Below, in pieces: positions 11,051-23,222 of a DNA stretch of 64,000 nt. Position 1 is the first letter of the stretch. The number at the start of each line of letters is the position of its first letter. Location: positions 814,501 through 878,500 of the forward strand of contig JACSYO010000511.1 in NCBI GenBank assembly GCA_016806645.1. The letters are read 5' to 3'. Origin of the DNA: Ophiodon elongatus (Eukaryota > Chordata > Actinopteri > Perciformes > Hexagrammidae). The translations under genes were made by a program, and so were the position numbers. The notes below the pieces were generated by a model. It was given only the letters and a program-made list of their open reading frames with translations, was not told the origin of the DNA and ran no database searches.

Positions 11051-12398
11051 GCTAGATGCAGAACTGCAAGTCCAAAAACACAAGTGGACCGGTGCAGTGC
11101 ACGGGGAGTAAAGCAGCCACACGAGCCACTGAAGTTGCCTCAGAGAAGATGAGGACCGACCCGAGGAGTTCAGGGTTTTCAGCACGTCATTAGACTCCCG
11201 ACAAATAAAAAGGTCTCACCAGGATACCCGTAGAGCAAGGTGAAAGCGGAAGCAGCTAAAAAGGCTGATGGCTGAAGCTAAGTGAGCAGGCAACGACCCG
11301 CATTAGTCCAAAGCGGAGCCGAATCAGGATGACCAGAGAATAGACGATGGCTTCGATAGAGCTGCTTCTGAGCGGGGCGGTGAAGCAGAACCAGCGCAGG
11401 ATGGATGGAACGTCATTCAATTTTCTTCGAAAAGACGTTTGTTACGACAATCAATAAAATGATGGAAATGGTAGTTGCTTTGGTTAACATTGCATGGCAA
11501 CAGGAAGGTGGCTGCAAACGGTCCTTAACGTTTAAGTTGCGTTGCAGAGGCACCAAACTTTACCAAAAGCATTCCAGCTTCTCTTGTCTCAGAAATAAAA
11601 GGAATTGAAAACAAGTGACAAGTACGGGCTAATGGAAGATGTCAAAATGTTGCTCTGCAGTAACGTTGGTAGGGAGGAGTCACAGAACGGAGCCACGGCG
11701 TTAGTTACAAGAGTCGGTCCTGCTTTAAGAGACGTAGCAAGAAGAGAAGGAACTGGATTGAGCAAATCTGCTCATTTATTAAGAAAACATGAAAGTCAAG
11801 CTTTTTTTTTTTTTCAAACAACAACGATCTGAACAGAATGTTTTACAAAAAAGAAATGAAGGCAATAATAAACCTAAAGGCCACTATTCGCGGTACAAAA
11901 CAAGGTATACAGTGGTACTAATCGTCTTCCCACTCAAACTAAAGACATATTTCAGCCTTGGTTGTTAAGAAAGAATTGGAATTGTGGTTTTGCTTGCTCA
12001 GAGACGGGAAACACCAAAAACATTACAGAGCATGAATTTCAAATCAGTGGGTGCTGCAACAGTCATGTCACAAACTGCTGGAGAAGTGTTCTTTGTCAGA
12101 GCGTTTTGAGAAACAAACTCCCAATTTATAGTAAACGAGTAGAAACTGACCTGTGTGGGCTAACCAAAAATAAAACATTTTTCCAGATCAACCGTAACAT
12201 TTTTTTTCTTCTCCCCCCTAGCTGCCTTGAAGTCCCTTGACGTCTGACTAAAAACTGTATACATAACTCAAAATTATTATCCTTACCGTTTCATTATAAT
12301 AGTCAGTGTGCCAAAAATACTAACGTGGAAACGCCGGCCTAATTTGGCGCCAAGTGGAAAAACAAGTATTCGGTTGACGTGATTGGTAGCTGGTGAGC
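11051..12398. other. intergenic DNA and tox4 3' UTR
   Basis: No exon is supported between the satellite and the tox4 stop codon. On the minus strand the part nearest 12399 must be tox4 3' UTR. A minus-strand AATAAA at 11775-11780 is a possible tox4 polyadenylation signal, about 620 bases after the stop. Nothing else was recognised. Confidence 0.45.
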
Positions 12399-15300
12399 TT
12401 ATTTCACTACTCCCATGGTCTGATTCCTGATCGAGCACCACGCCTTGAATATAGCTCTGGAAAAAAAAGAAAAACAGAAAGTTCCATCATGTCTTGCTGA
12501 AAACAAAATGCAACCAAGTGTCTGTCTCAAACCTCTCTACACACCTGCAGTGAGTGGCCACACATTCGTTGCTGCAGTATTCTTTGTCCCAGTCGTCGCT
12601 CTCCACGGCTCGGTTGGTGCAGCCCGTCCTCATGCACACACTTCTCATAGTCGTGGCGTCGCCGGATCCATTCACATCCATGTCTTCCTGAATAAACAAA
12701 AAACAAATACATGCAAGAGCATCATTAATATTGGGCACCTAGTACATTTATATTTTTGGGGATTATTGTTTTTCCAACTTTATATCAAAGTGAATGTTAA
12801 TGGGATTTATTCTTTTTTTTTTTTTTTTTTTTTTGTCACACCAAGAGAAAAAGATTTCATGTCACAGTCAGATAGAAAACACAAAATAACTGATTGCACA
12901 AGAAAGAGTCCAGTCAGTAACTAGTAGAGGCTCCTTTGACAGCTGTGTGATGACACTGCATTCCCCCCCCCCCCGTGTTGTTGCGTGACCGGCACTTTTT
13001 CACGAGCCCAGATGTCATGCGAGTGTTTTCCACTGGTGCGTTCCCTTTCTCACAGCATTCAGTGGACAGCTTTGATCTTCTCAGCCAAGGAAACATGCAG
13101 CTGCTCAAAGCCCTTTTGGTGGTCTCGCTCTTCGCACACGCACACACACACGCACGCACGCACGCACGCACACGCAGTAATGACCAGGCTCTCCTCTGAG
13201 ATATGCAGAGCCTTGGAAATGTTCCTGCATCCTTCCCCGTTACTTTAACTCATTTCTCTGAACGCAGAGTTTCTTTCTTATCGAGAGAAATCACTCAATA
13301 CACTTTTCTTGGACACTATAGCTTCTGACATATTCATAGCTGCTGCTATGGTCTCTCCCCTCTTCCTGCCCGTCAAGGTATTGGGTATGTGACAACCCCT
13401 TCACCCCACTAGGTGTCCCTGTGTCCTTTGTCTTTCTGGATAAAAGCTCATCTCTCTCTTCCCCGGCTGGCGGCGCTGCTCTTTTGGTTCAGTACAGCCA
13501 CACAAATACAAGACCGATTACTGACTTTCTATGTCTGTTCTGTTCTTTTTGTAAATAAATATGCTTGATTATCCTTTTACAACTCGTCTGGTCTCCCATG
13601 TTGGTTGCAACAGGTAATACGGGTAGACTGACATACTGTGTAACCAATCGGAGAGCTAGAATAAGCAGCTACGCTGTGAGTGAGTGAGCAAGGTTGATCG
13701 GCAGATATTTGTGTCCTGTTCATGTAACAAAGTTGTCGTGGAGTTAATGAACTATAAACTCAGCGCAGTGCAGGAATGTCGGCAAAGACACCAGACATGG
13801 TGTTGTTTTTGGGGCGCCATGTCCACCATTTCTGTTGCTTCCTCTTGGATGCGTACTTAGATTCTGGCCCCTGGTGGCCACGCTTTTGTAGAGCTCAACG
13901 CCCAGAAATAAAAAAATTAAAAGAAAAGAGAAAATACAGGCAGAGGAGAGGGGGGGGGGGGGGTCTCTGCAGATACAGACACGCACTTATATTGGGTCAT
14001 GAGTAATGAGTTTATTTTTGTATCAATCTATAATTTGTTTTTCAGGAAAATCCTACTCATTGTGCCTTTAAAAGAAGAGGGGTTGTGACAAAAGTGACAA
14101 TCTTAATTACTTCCACTGATTCCAAGCTGTAAAACAAAAAAAGATTTATGGGCACTGTTGTTGCAGGAAGTGGGAGAGATAAAGTTTAACATCTTCTGAC
14201 TTGTGGCAGCCTTCACTTCTGATGGTTGGGAATATGTTGCTACGACAACAGCTTTGTGTTGTCCGAGGATAAATTATGAGTCGGCTTCAAAAGAACTGAA
14301 ATATCCAAAGTTGTCACAAGGTCTCACACAAAACAAACCACAGCAAAGAATGAACAACGCGTACCTCTTCTGAATGCAGCACTTCTGTAACCACGTCATC
14401 GTCCGTGTTGCCCGACGTGTCTGCAGAATTCATCACCTGTAGCGACACGACGGGCGCCGAGTGGACAGCTGTGGTTACGGTGGACGACAAAGACATTGTA
14501 TTGGGGACGATAATCGGCAGCGCCTCTTTGCCCTGCAAGGACGCGGGAACTATCTTTATCTGGAGCGGAGGCGGAGGCGTCGCCGTGATGGAAATGGGGA
14601 GCCCCAGCGTGGTGTTTCCCTCGCGGGGCTTCGCCTGCAAGGGGGGAGGCGCTGGCGCCATTTGCTGGAGCCGCGGCGGAGGCGGCGCGCTCTGCATCTG
14701 CTGCAGCGGGGGTGGCTGACGAGAGGCCCCCGACACTAGCAGCGTGGGCTGCAAAGAACGGACCCCTCCGGGCAACACAGTCACCACCTGGCCCCCCACC
14801 TGCAACATGTGCTTTGGGATTATGATCTTTGTGATGGTCGGGGACGGGGGTACCGCAGCAGCTGGAAAGGGGGCTTTGTTTGCCCCCGTGCGGGAACGGG
14901 TGGTCATCTCCGGGACGTCCAGGATGATGTTGGAGGCACAAATGTTGGTGATGGTGTTCTCCTCCAGGTTGTTGGTCGTCGGACGGATGGCCTGGTGACC
15001 AGCTAAGGAAAAGGCCCCAGGTGTCAGACTGACCACCGGTGGTGGAGGTGGTGGTGGTGGTGAAGGGGCGGTCTCCATCTCCTCAGTGGCAGGCTGTGGT
15101 GAGGACAGAGTCAAAGAAACATGGAAAAGAAATATGAATGAAAATGGCAATCACCTGGTTTTCATTTAGAGGACAGCACGATCTTACCTGTGCGAGCAGG
15201 TTCTCTCTATAAGCTGCGAGGGCTTTCAAGTACTCCCTTTTGGCTGCTTCCGTCTTTCTCTTATAAACCTAGTGGAGACAAGACAAGTACCGTCGTTGTA

Positions 15301-16857
15301 AATCATTTTACTCCCCCAAAACGGACACAGGATATTGATCCATAAGAATCCCTATACCTGCTTCTGTTCCTCAGCCAGACTGTCCCACATGGAGGCCACG
15401 ATCTTTGACACTTCCCCAAAAGAGGCGTTGGGGTTCTGGCCCTTAATGGCTGCCTGGGTGTCTCGGAAGAACAACGCATACGCCGAGACGGGCTTCTGTG
15501 GTTCGTTGGGGTCCTTCTTCTTCCTCCCTTTCTTAGTGGCCAGTGCCCCGGTCACTGAGGCCAGTGAGGCCGGCTTCCCCCCGCCCCTCCTGGCTATAGC
15601 CGGAGACACAGAAGACGTAGGAGCTGGGTGGGAGGACATGTGGGAGAGGGTAGAGGACGAGGAGAGATACATGGGGGCGTCTACCAGCACACTCCTCTGA
15701 GTAGGGAGAGGGAAAAAGTGGAAGACAGGGGGAGAAGACATATTAGCTGTCGGATCTTAAAACACAGCACGGAATCTGACACACATGAATACAAGGCGGC
15801 CAGAGCGCACCGCAAGCAGGCGTTATGGTCGTCAGTGGGCTTCTACGGGTGTAACCTCTCACCTTGAAGTCATCCATGTCCTCATCCTGCAGGGAGCCGG
15901 CCGGTGATGGCGTTGCCGAGAGCGGCTGCTCGGGTGTCTCTGAAGGATGCCCAATGTTATCTCCCCCAAGACCAAGTGCCAGCTCAGACGGGTTAATGGT
16001 GCTCAACTGGCTGCTTCCCAAAAGACCGTGACTGATGTCCCCAAGCTGGACATCAATGGTCATGGGGGACGAACTGCTGAAATGTGAACCGCTGGAGTTC
16101 CCCAGTTCCTGCGGAGAGGTATTTGAACAAGAAAAAGATTGCAAACAACTATTCAACACTCAAACAGCAATTTTCCACGTGAGGGTCCACATGATGCTCA
16201 CCAGAGCCGAGGAGCTCAGCAGGGCACCCCCTCCAGCCTGGCCCATCGCCCCGAGGTTGAGCTGCTCCAGGCCCTGAGACCCAGAGTTCACGAAGGTGGA
16301 CGCAAAGGACGGGTCGTTGGCCTCCACCACCAGGTTACTGACGAGGCTCCGGGAGCCAGAAGGCACCCCGGGGCCGCCTGACCCATCTGTCAACTCAAAG
16401 TGGGACACGCCATCGCTGATGCTCAGAGTCGGGTCCGGATCCAGGGAGATGGGGGGGATCTCGAAGACCTCATCCCCGAGACTCGGGGTGTGGAAGGTCT
16501 GCTGTAAGTGGAGAACGAGACAGAGCTATGGGTCAGTCCTCACGGAACCGGAACACGAGAAGAAACGTAGTCACGTCGCTCTGACGTCACGCACTCACCT
16601 CAGCGGACAGGAAAGGGTGGCCCCCCCCACTGATGGTGAGGTAACTGTCGCCGCCTTCTGTGAACTGAAGCAGACCGTTAGCTTACAACTAGTTACCGTT
16701 AACTAACCAGTCAAAGCCGACCGCTTCCCTGAAACACTGTGACGTTGGTTACCTTGTTCTCCTCCGAGTATCCACCGTAGGCTTGGGTGTCCAGAAACTC
16801 CGAATCAACATTTTGAGCACAGCCATCCGACAAGTCCGAGTAGAAATTGAGGTCCAT
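12399..16857 (-). CDS. tox4: TOX high mobility group box protein 4
   Basis: Nine coding exons, approximately 16753-16857, 16605-16670, 16202-16505, 15863-16110, 15357-15701, 15188-15270, 14366-15092, 12547-12689 and 12399-12457. The start codon lies in MDLNFYSDLSDG. The exon at 15.4-15.7 kb encodes the basic stretch KKGRKKKDPNEPQKPVSAYA and most of a single HMG box, completed by the next exon (VYKRKTEAAKREYLKAL). The long proline-rich exon carries PPPLQQM and PPPLQIK motifs typical of TOX4. The last two exons encode the TOX4-specific cysteine tail (CMRTGC...DWDKEYCSNEC...HC then AIFKAW...VVK), which separates it from TOX1-3. TOX4 is a nuclear DNA-bending factor that works with the PP1-PNUTS-WDR82 phosphatase complex; this is family knowledge. 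It lies next to chd8, as in mammals. A solo LTR sits in the intron before the last two exons. Confidence 0.93.
13388..13612. mobile_element. solo LTR with 4-bp target-site duplication
   Basis: A 225-bp unit begins TGTGACAACC and ends GGTTGCAACA (TG...CA ends). It is flanked on both sides by GGTA (13384-13387 and 13613-13616). Inside, on the plus strand, are a TATA-like GGATAAAAGC and an AATAAAT signal, in the order expected for U3-R-U5. No internal retroelement sequence is adjacent, so it looks like the product of LTR-LTR recombination. It lies in a tox4 intron, antisense to the gene. Confidence 0.7.
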
Positions 16858-19764
16858 TTTGAGATGTTTTACTCCAACCACACGCGTGCTGTACTTGGTC
16901 TAAAGGGGTGATTCTTCAGCGCACTACCCATTTAGCTCAACTCTCTCAACATTGACTAAAGTTGCTAGCGTCTTGCTAGCTAATCTCTGCCCCCGGTTAG
17001 CATACCGCCATGGTCGAGGAGAGGAAGCTAAGCTATGGTTTTATATCTGTGACGCCCGAGGCCGCCCTGGCACAGAGGGCGCGGGTTGAGGCTGATAGCA
17101 GTCAAATAAGTTATCAAAACACTATGAATTCGCTCCCCGGGGAGCAGAGCTTGCAGGAGGCCTAACACGAACCCATTCATCCGCTGCTGTGATGCTACCA
17201 CCATGTCTGGATCATGGCGAGTGGTGCCTTCAGGGGCCGTGGGGAAAAGACCCATTATTCCGTTAAACACATAGCGGTACTTAAAAGACTACTTATTATA
17301 AATATATAACCTAGCTATATATATCTATCTATATCTATATCTATATATATATCTACATCTATGTATACACATCTATATATCTACATCTATATATACATCT
17401 ATATATATATATCTCTATATATATATATATATATATATAGAGATATATATCTATAAATATAGATATATATATATAAATATAAGAGGCCTGTTTATTAGCT
17501 TCCTGCCCGCTATGTGACTCGCTAAGACGTGACAGTCAAGGAAACAAATAGCTTTCTAAGCGAACAAAGGTTTAACTTTGTATTCACGACAAGTTGGATT
17601 GTTTTCTATTTTAGATGTACGAGCGAAGAAAAGACCCTGAAGGCAGCACTTCCGACTTCAAGCGGAAATGAAGCCAGTCGACTCTCCTCCATGCTCTGGT
17701 TGCACTTTGCGCTCCAAGAGGACGTTTGTGGAAAAGAGATGACCTAAACTCAGGCTTCACTACAATACATCACTTCATTTGAACTCACTTCTTGTTGAAT
17801 GTTACAACCACAGTTAGCCTGGTTTTGACCTTCAAATCACCAAATGCTCACTGGCATTAATTATATATGACATTTTGTAATATTATTCTGTATATATTTT
17901 CTGGTTATCAATTTTCTAAACTACATTAAACAACCTTTAAGGGAAATTTGTATTTTGTTTTAGTGCAAAAGGCCTGTTTCCCCGTGCTCACCACCTAAAT
18001 ACACCGAACCGCTTTACTCCCAATCTCATGCAAGGGGAACGAAAGTAGTCCCTGAAGGTTAAAAACGGTCTTTTTAAAATCATATTTTGCGTTTATTGTC
18101 AATGCACATGTATGGTATCTATTATATAAAGTTCTATCTTTGTTTTTACTCACAAGAGCTTAGCAGTTATAAAAGCGATGAGTTTAAATCAGCATGACCA
18201 CTAATGAAAAGTTTGATTCTTTTCACTGTTGGAGACTTGAGGGAGTTATTTTCTTTTGATGCTTGTTATAAATACAGAAAAGTGGGAAACCTACCTGACA
18301 GACCCTGCAATCAATGGGTTAGATTAATACAGATTTTTTTATTTTACTTTTAACCAATATTATCATTTGCAATTGTTCGCAGAGAAGTTAGTAAATGTAA
18401 TACCAGTGAGACTGACAAACCGGATCGAGAAGAACATAAAAGTCAAATCAGTCGGACTCCTCCATCGTCTAGGGTCAGCGAGTTGCATCATTCCACCTCG
18501 AACAAAATCTTTTAAATCAATTCTACCAAATCGGAGTCGTTTATGGGCGTTTACTTGTCAGAGTTCAGACTTTCAGGCAGCAAGGCCTTTCTCTCGTGAT
18601 GTGTAGTACCCATAGATCCTAATAACATATCTCTGCTACCTTGTTTCAGAAATACCCATAACAATTACTTTTTTTTAAAGTGATGAAACAGATAGCCACT
18701 GTTCCACTATGTAAGGAGTTTTTAACTCAATTCGAAATAATTTCATGTAGTTCTTATCTAGTACTATTAAGTTCTGCATTGGTCTCAAGAATGTAGACAT
18801 TACTGCCATTACCAACTTGTAGTTTATAACAGGAATAATTTAAGCTCCTAAGCATCATCAAATGCTATAAATAGGGCAGTTATTAACCAAAAAATTATAT
18901 AACCAAACCTGTGTACAAACAGTAAACCTCCTTATTGCTTCTGCTTGGTGAAAGTCACAATAATACAAAACACACCTGCGTTCACTGTAGATTGCTGTTA
19001 TTCATTTCACAGATACACTCATATCATAAAACAAGAATAGGAACTCATTGCCGTCATCGTTGCACCTTAGTACATAATTGACCAGCTCTACATTGGACAA
19101 TACACCCATCCTCCAAGCACTGCTTCAGTAACTAATACGCCATTTCCCCTCTAAACCCCCACCCCTCCCATAGAGTGAAAACAATAACAGTACATCCACG
19201 CACTGGATCCCCTTTTAGTTCACAGACTCGTCTGGACACAGACGACCGGACCAAACGAGATGTGTGTGTGTGTGGGGGGGTGGATTGTGGGATCTGGGTC
19301 CGGGCTCTGCTCAGTACACGTCCAGTTTCATGTAGCGCTCGAGGACCAGCATTGAGGTTATTTGATAAGAAAAAGGGTATCTGTACAGCAGGGGTCCCCT
19401 TTTGGTCATGGCTGGGAATGTCATGGGAAAGAATATGTTCGGAGGGAGGAGGAGGGGGACGACGAGTCGTGAAGTAAGAAAGAAAGCTCAGCTTTTTGCC
19501 ATTTTGTCAGAGGTCAGAGAAGTGGATCGGGGAGAGAAAGATGAAACACAATTGTGATGATGAAAAAGAAAACAGATGGGTGCAAACCTGCTCCTTTCAA
19601 AAAAAATACCATAGAAAATAAATGAATAAAAGTAGCCACAAAAAAAAAAACCACATTCATCCATAATTCGATACATAATGGGGGTAAAAGTAAATGACGA
19701 GGAATTACATGATTCATTGTTGAGAAGGGGACTAAGTCAGATGTGTTCGGCAAGAGGGGTTCAG
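16858..19764. other. tox4 5' region and tox4-chd8 intergenic DNA
   Basis: The first 200 bases upstream of the tox4 ATG are presumably its 5' UTR and promoter. The rest is AT-rich and, next to the chd8 stop codon, holds chd8 3' UTR on the minus strand. No further gene was found, so the two genes are head-to-tail with less than 3 kb between their coding regions. Confidence 0.55.
17288..17482. repeat. (ATCTAT)n/(AT)n low-complexity tract
   Basis: About 195 bases of ATCTATAT variants passing into pure AT repeats and back. Non-coding. It lies about 430 bases upstream of the tox4 start codon. Confidence 0.9.
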
Positions 19765-22700
19765 TCAATCCTCTGAGCTTGATGAGGAGTCAGAGTCCTT
19801 CTGTGCTATGATGACATCGTCCAATAGCGCCTCTTGATCCGAGCTGTCATAGTCACCTTGGGAAAGGCTGTCGCCGCCCTCCATTTTCACGTCAAAGTCC
19901 GGACTGGTGAGGAAGTGATGGGAGGTCTCCAGGTCCTCCTCGTCCATCATGTAGGCTCCGTCCGACACCAGAGTCTCCTCCTCCACTGTGTCCAAGTTGT
20001 GGTCTTCGGGGATGGGCTCTGGAGCGTGGTGATGGTGGTGGTGGTGATGGTGGCGGCGCCGGCTTTTCTTCGGGATCTCAGAGTGCTCCGTCAGCAGCCG
20101 GTGGAAGAAGGTCGCGGGCAGGAAGCCCTGTGAAAAGAGAATGATTAGAAAAACAGTGGAACACAAACAGAAGAGGGCGGGACGTGTTTCCACAGAGTTT
20201 TTCCTTCTTTGACGCTGTAGTAACCACAGCTCCACGGTCTCAATGAGCTACATTCACCATTCAGGGAGAAAAAATATTTTTCTGTCCTTCAATGAGATCA
20301 GTTTGGAAAATTGTCTTCCAGCAAACCACCGTACACTTAGCTTGAATTAAATTGAAGCTATACTTTACTCTGAAAGTCGGACCGTATCACCCGTCATGAC
20401 AGTGACAGTTGCTACAGTTGGTCTGCGTGGAAACAGAGAAAACAAACACTGCGCAGCAAAGTCTTGTAATAACTTAACATCTCCGAGTACGTACAGATTT
20501 CCGAACCATTTCGGACCAGTCGGGTGCTACAGCATTGTCGGGATTCTCCTCCAGATATTCCTTCAGGTCCTGCAGCATCGGACAGAAAGCAGCTCCGGCC
20601 TACCGAGGAGAAACATTGGGATGTTTGTCTGTCGGCAAGAGATGACACGCGGCCAACAAATCCACGTCTATGATGCCGATCGCTGCAAGTCTCACCTTCT
20701 TTCCTGTCCTCATGTTGATGACTTTGACCTTCTCACTGCCTGTTATGGCTTTATCCGCCCTCCTCCTCCTCTTCCGCTTGCTCCTGTTCACAAGAAGCTG
20801 CGGAAACAAGACAAATTATGGAATAAAGCAGAAACGTAGTTCGGATATTTTGTTTCCTTATCAGCCGGTGAGACCAGGGCCTTATAATAAGCCAGGCAAA
20901 ATGAATTAACACTTGAACAGTTGGTCCCGGTCCACATCGCGAATATATACCTCCAGCATGTCTCCCTCCACCTCATAATCTGGGTTCTCCTTTAACCAGG
21001 TGGGAGGGTCCCTGCGCCGAGGAGTACGCTCCAGTGGATCATTGAGTCCATCTGGGTCTGATAACTAAAAGAGAGACAGCCAGAAAAAAGTTAAACTAAA
21101 TCCAGAGCAGTTTGGTTTTTGCATCCAACTCTTCCTGTACTCGAGTGGAGCACATGTAAAGGGTAAATGGTCTTGTACCTCTATAGCGCTTTTCTAGTCT
21201 TCCGGCCACTCAGAGCGCTTTAACACTACATGTCATCATTCACACACATTCACACACTATTGGGAGGGGCTACCATGCAAGCTGCACCCTGCCCATCGGG
21301 ACTCTAAGTAACCATTCACACACCGTCGGCACAGCCTACGGGAGCAATTCGGGGGGTTAAGTGTCTTGCCCAAGGACACAGCGACATGGACTAGCGGTCG
21401 AACCGCCGATCCTCTGATTTGAGGACGACCCCGCTCTACCACTGAGCCACAGTCGCCCCTGTCGGATGTAGATCCGACACACGTACCTCTTGGTCCTTGC
21501 GCCTCTTGCGGCCGCTGCTCTCTCCCCCTGACCCATTGGGCATCAGGGCCTGCTTAGAGAAGGTCAGCTTCAGCCCCTCCTCCTGACAGTGTGACAAACA
21601 GAGAGACCTCTAATTTAGGCCAAGATCTACACATCACAGCTGCACCTTGTAAGTGTCTGTTTTTGACTTTAAAAACACAGACTCTTCATACACCGTCATA
21701 TGGGTGAAATGATTATATTTGCAAAGAAAAAGCAAAAATAATGTCAGTTTGTGTATATTTTCAATGCGTATGCCTCAGATAACATCGTCTCATCCTCCAC
21801 TTGTTGACTCACCTTAAGGAGCTTGACGGTGAACTCTCCATCTTCTCCATCCTCCCCGGGGCCACCAGGTGTGCCGCTGGGTTTACGGATCACCCTCGTG
21901 TAGGCCATCTCGTCTGCCGCCAGCTCTGAGCTCGGGTTGAGCTGAGCCTCGGGCATGTAGCGCCGCCCTGTGGGCCACTGACCCGTCATCATCAGCGTAC
22001 ACAAGTTGTCCAGACGGTTGATTAACACACGGTCCTGAGACAAAAAAAAAAGCCCCATGTATCAGTCGTTCACGACAATAAATAAAAAATAAACGTCTGG
22101 TTCATTCCTTCAAATGCTTTGAAATTGTAATAAAATTGAGACATACATTTTGTGAACTGTGCATTAATTACCTTGGGCCAATCCACTCTGAGAGGATCAG
22201 GAGGAGGAATGCCATCCTGAGACTGAGTCATGGAGAGTAAACTATTTTCTTCATCCACGTCACACAGCTTCATGCCTGCTATGAAGAAAAAGGGAATGGA
22301 ATTACATTGGTTGAGTTTATTCTGGAAACGTTCAACTTTTTTTTCTCTCCTGTAACTACCAACTTACCTCTTTCCGTCTCTTCCTCACTCTCTCCGCTCT
22401 CGTCACTGCTGCCCGATCGCCCAGATGACGATGAGCCAGAATCAGAGTCGGAGTCAGAGTCAGACCCTCCCTCTCCTTCTCCCTTCCGTCCTCCCGTTTT
22501 CCCGCTCCTCCCCCTGCTCCTCTTGAGGCCCCAGCTCTGCCCTCGTGCCTTGCCGTCGTGGTGACTCAGCAGCGTGCTCTGCAGGTCAGCACCGATTTCA
22601 CCTCCAAGCAACCGGGCGTCCTCTCTAACCACCTCCTCCTTCACACCAGGCACCTCCTCCTCAATCTTCGGCTGGATGAAGTGCATGATGGGTGGTGCTT

Positions 22701-23132
22701 CAGGCAGAGGTGGTGGGACCTGCTGGTTCTGGATGAACTCCTCCCGAGCCTGACAGAAGGTGAACTGCGGGTCCGAGTAGATGGAGAGCTCGGTGCGGCT
22801 GACGCCGTGCAGCGCGGCGCCCAGCATCAGCTGACGATCGTGCTCCGGAATGTTCCACCAACCGGGCAGCTCGGAGCTGGTCGGAGCCAGACGCAGACGC
22901 TCCTCCAGGGACGGGTGGGGCAGCGCTCTCTCACGGAGGCGACGCAGGAGGCTAATGCGGTAAAGGGTTCGGGAAGCCCGCTCCTCGGTGATAGGGGCGA
23001 CAGTCTGGGAAAGCTCTGCTGAATCTGAGCAGGATGAGACAAGAGCTTGTTACAGGTATGTTGGTATGTGACTGAAGTCAGCACGGTCTGCTTTTATCAA
23101 ACAAAGGAAAACTGTACGTTAACAAATTAACA

Positions 23133-23222
<90 letters not shown>

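Noticed and set aside
21390..21460. A functional tRNA gene
   Set aside because: Boxes A and B are present but the sequence continues into a SINE body and the tRNA arms are not well paired.
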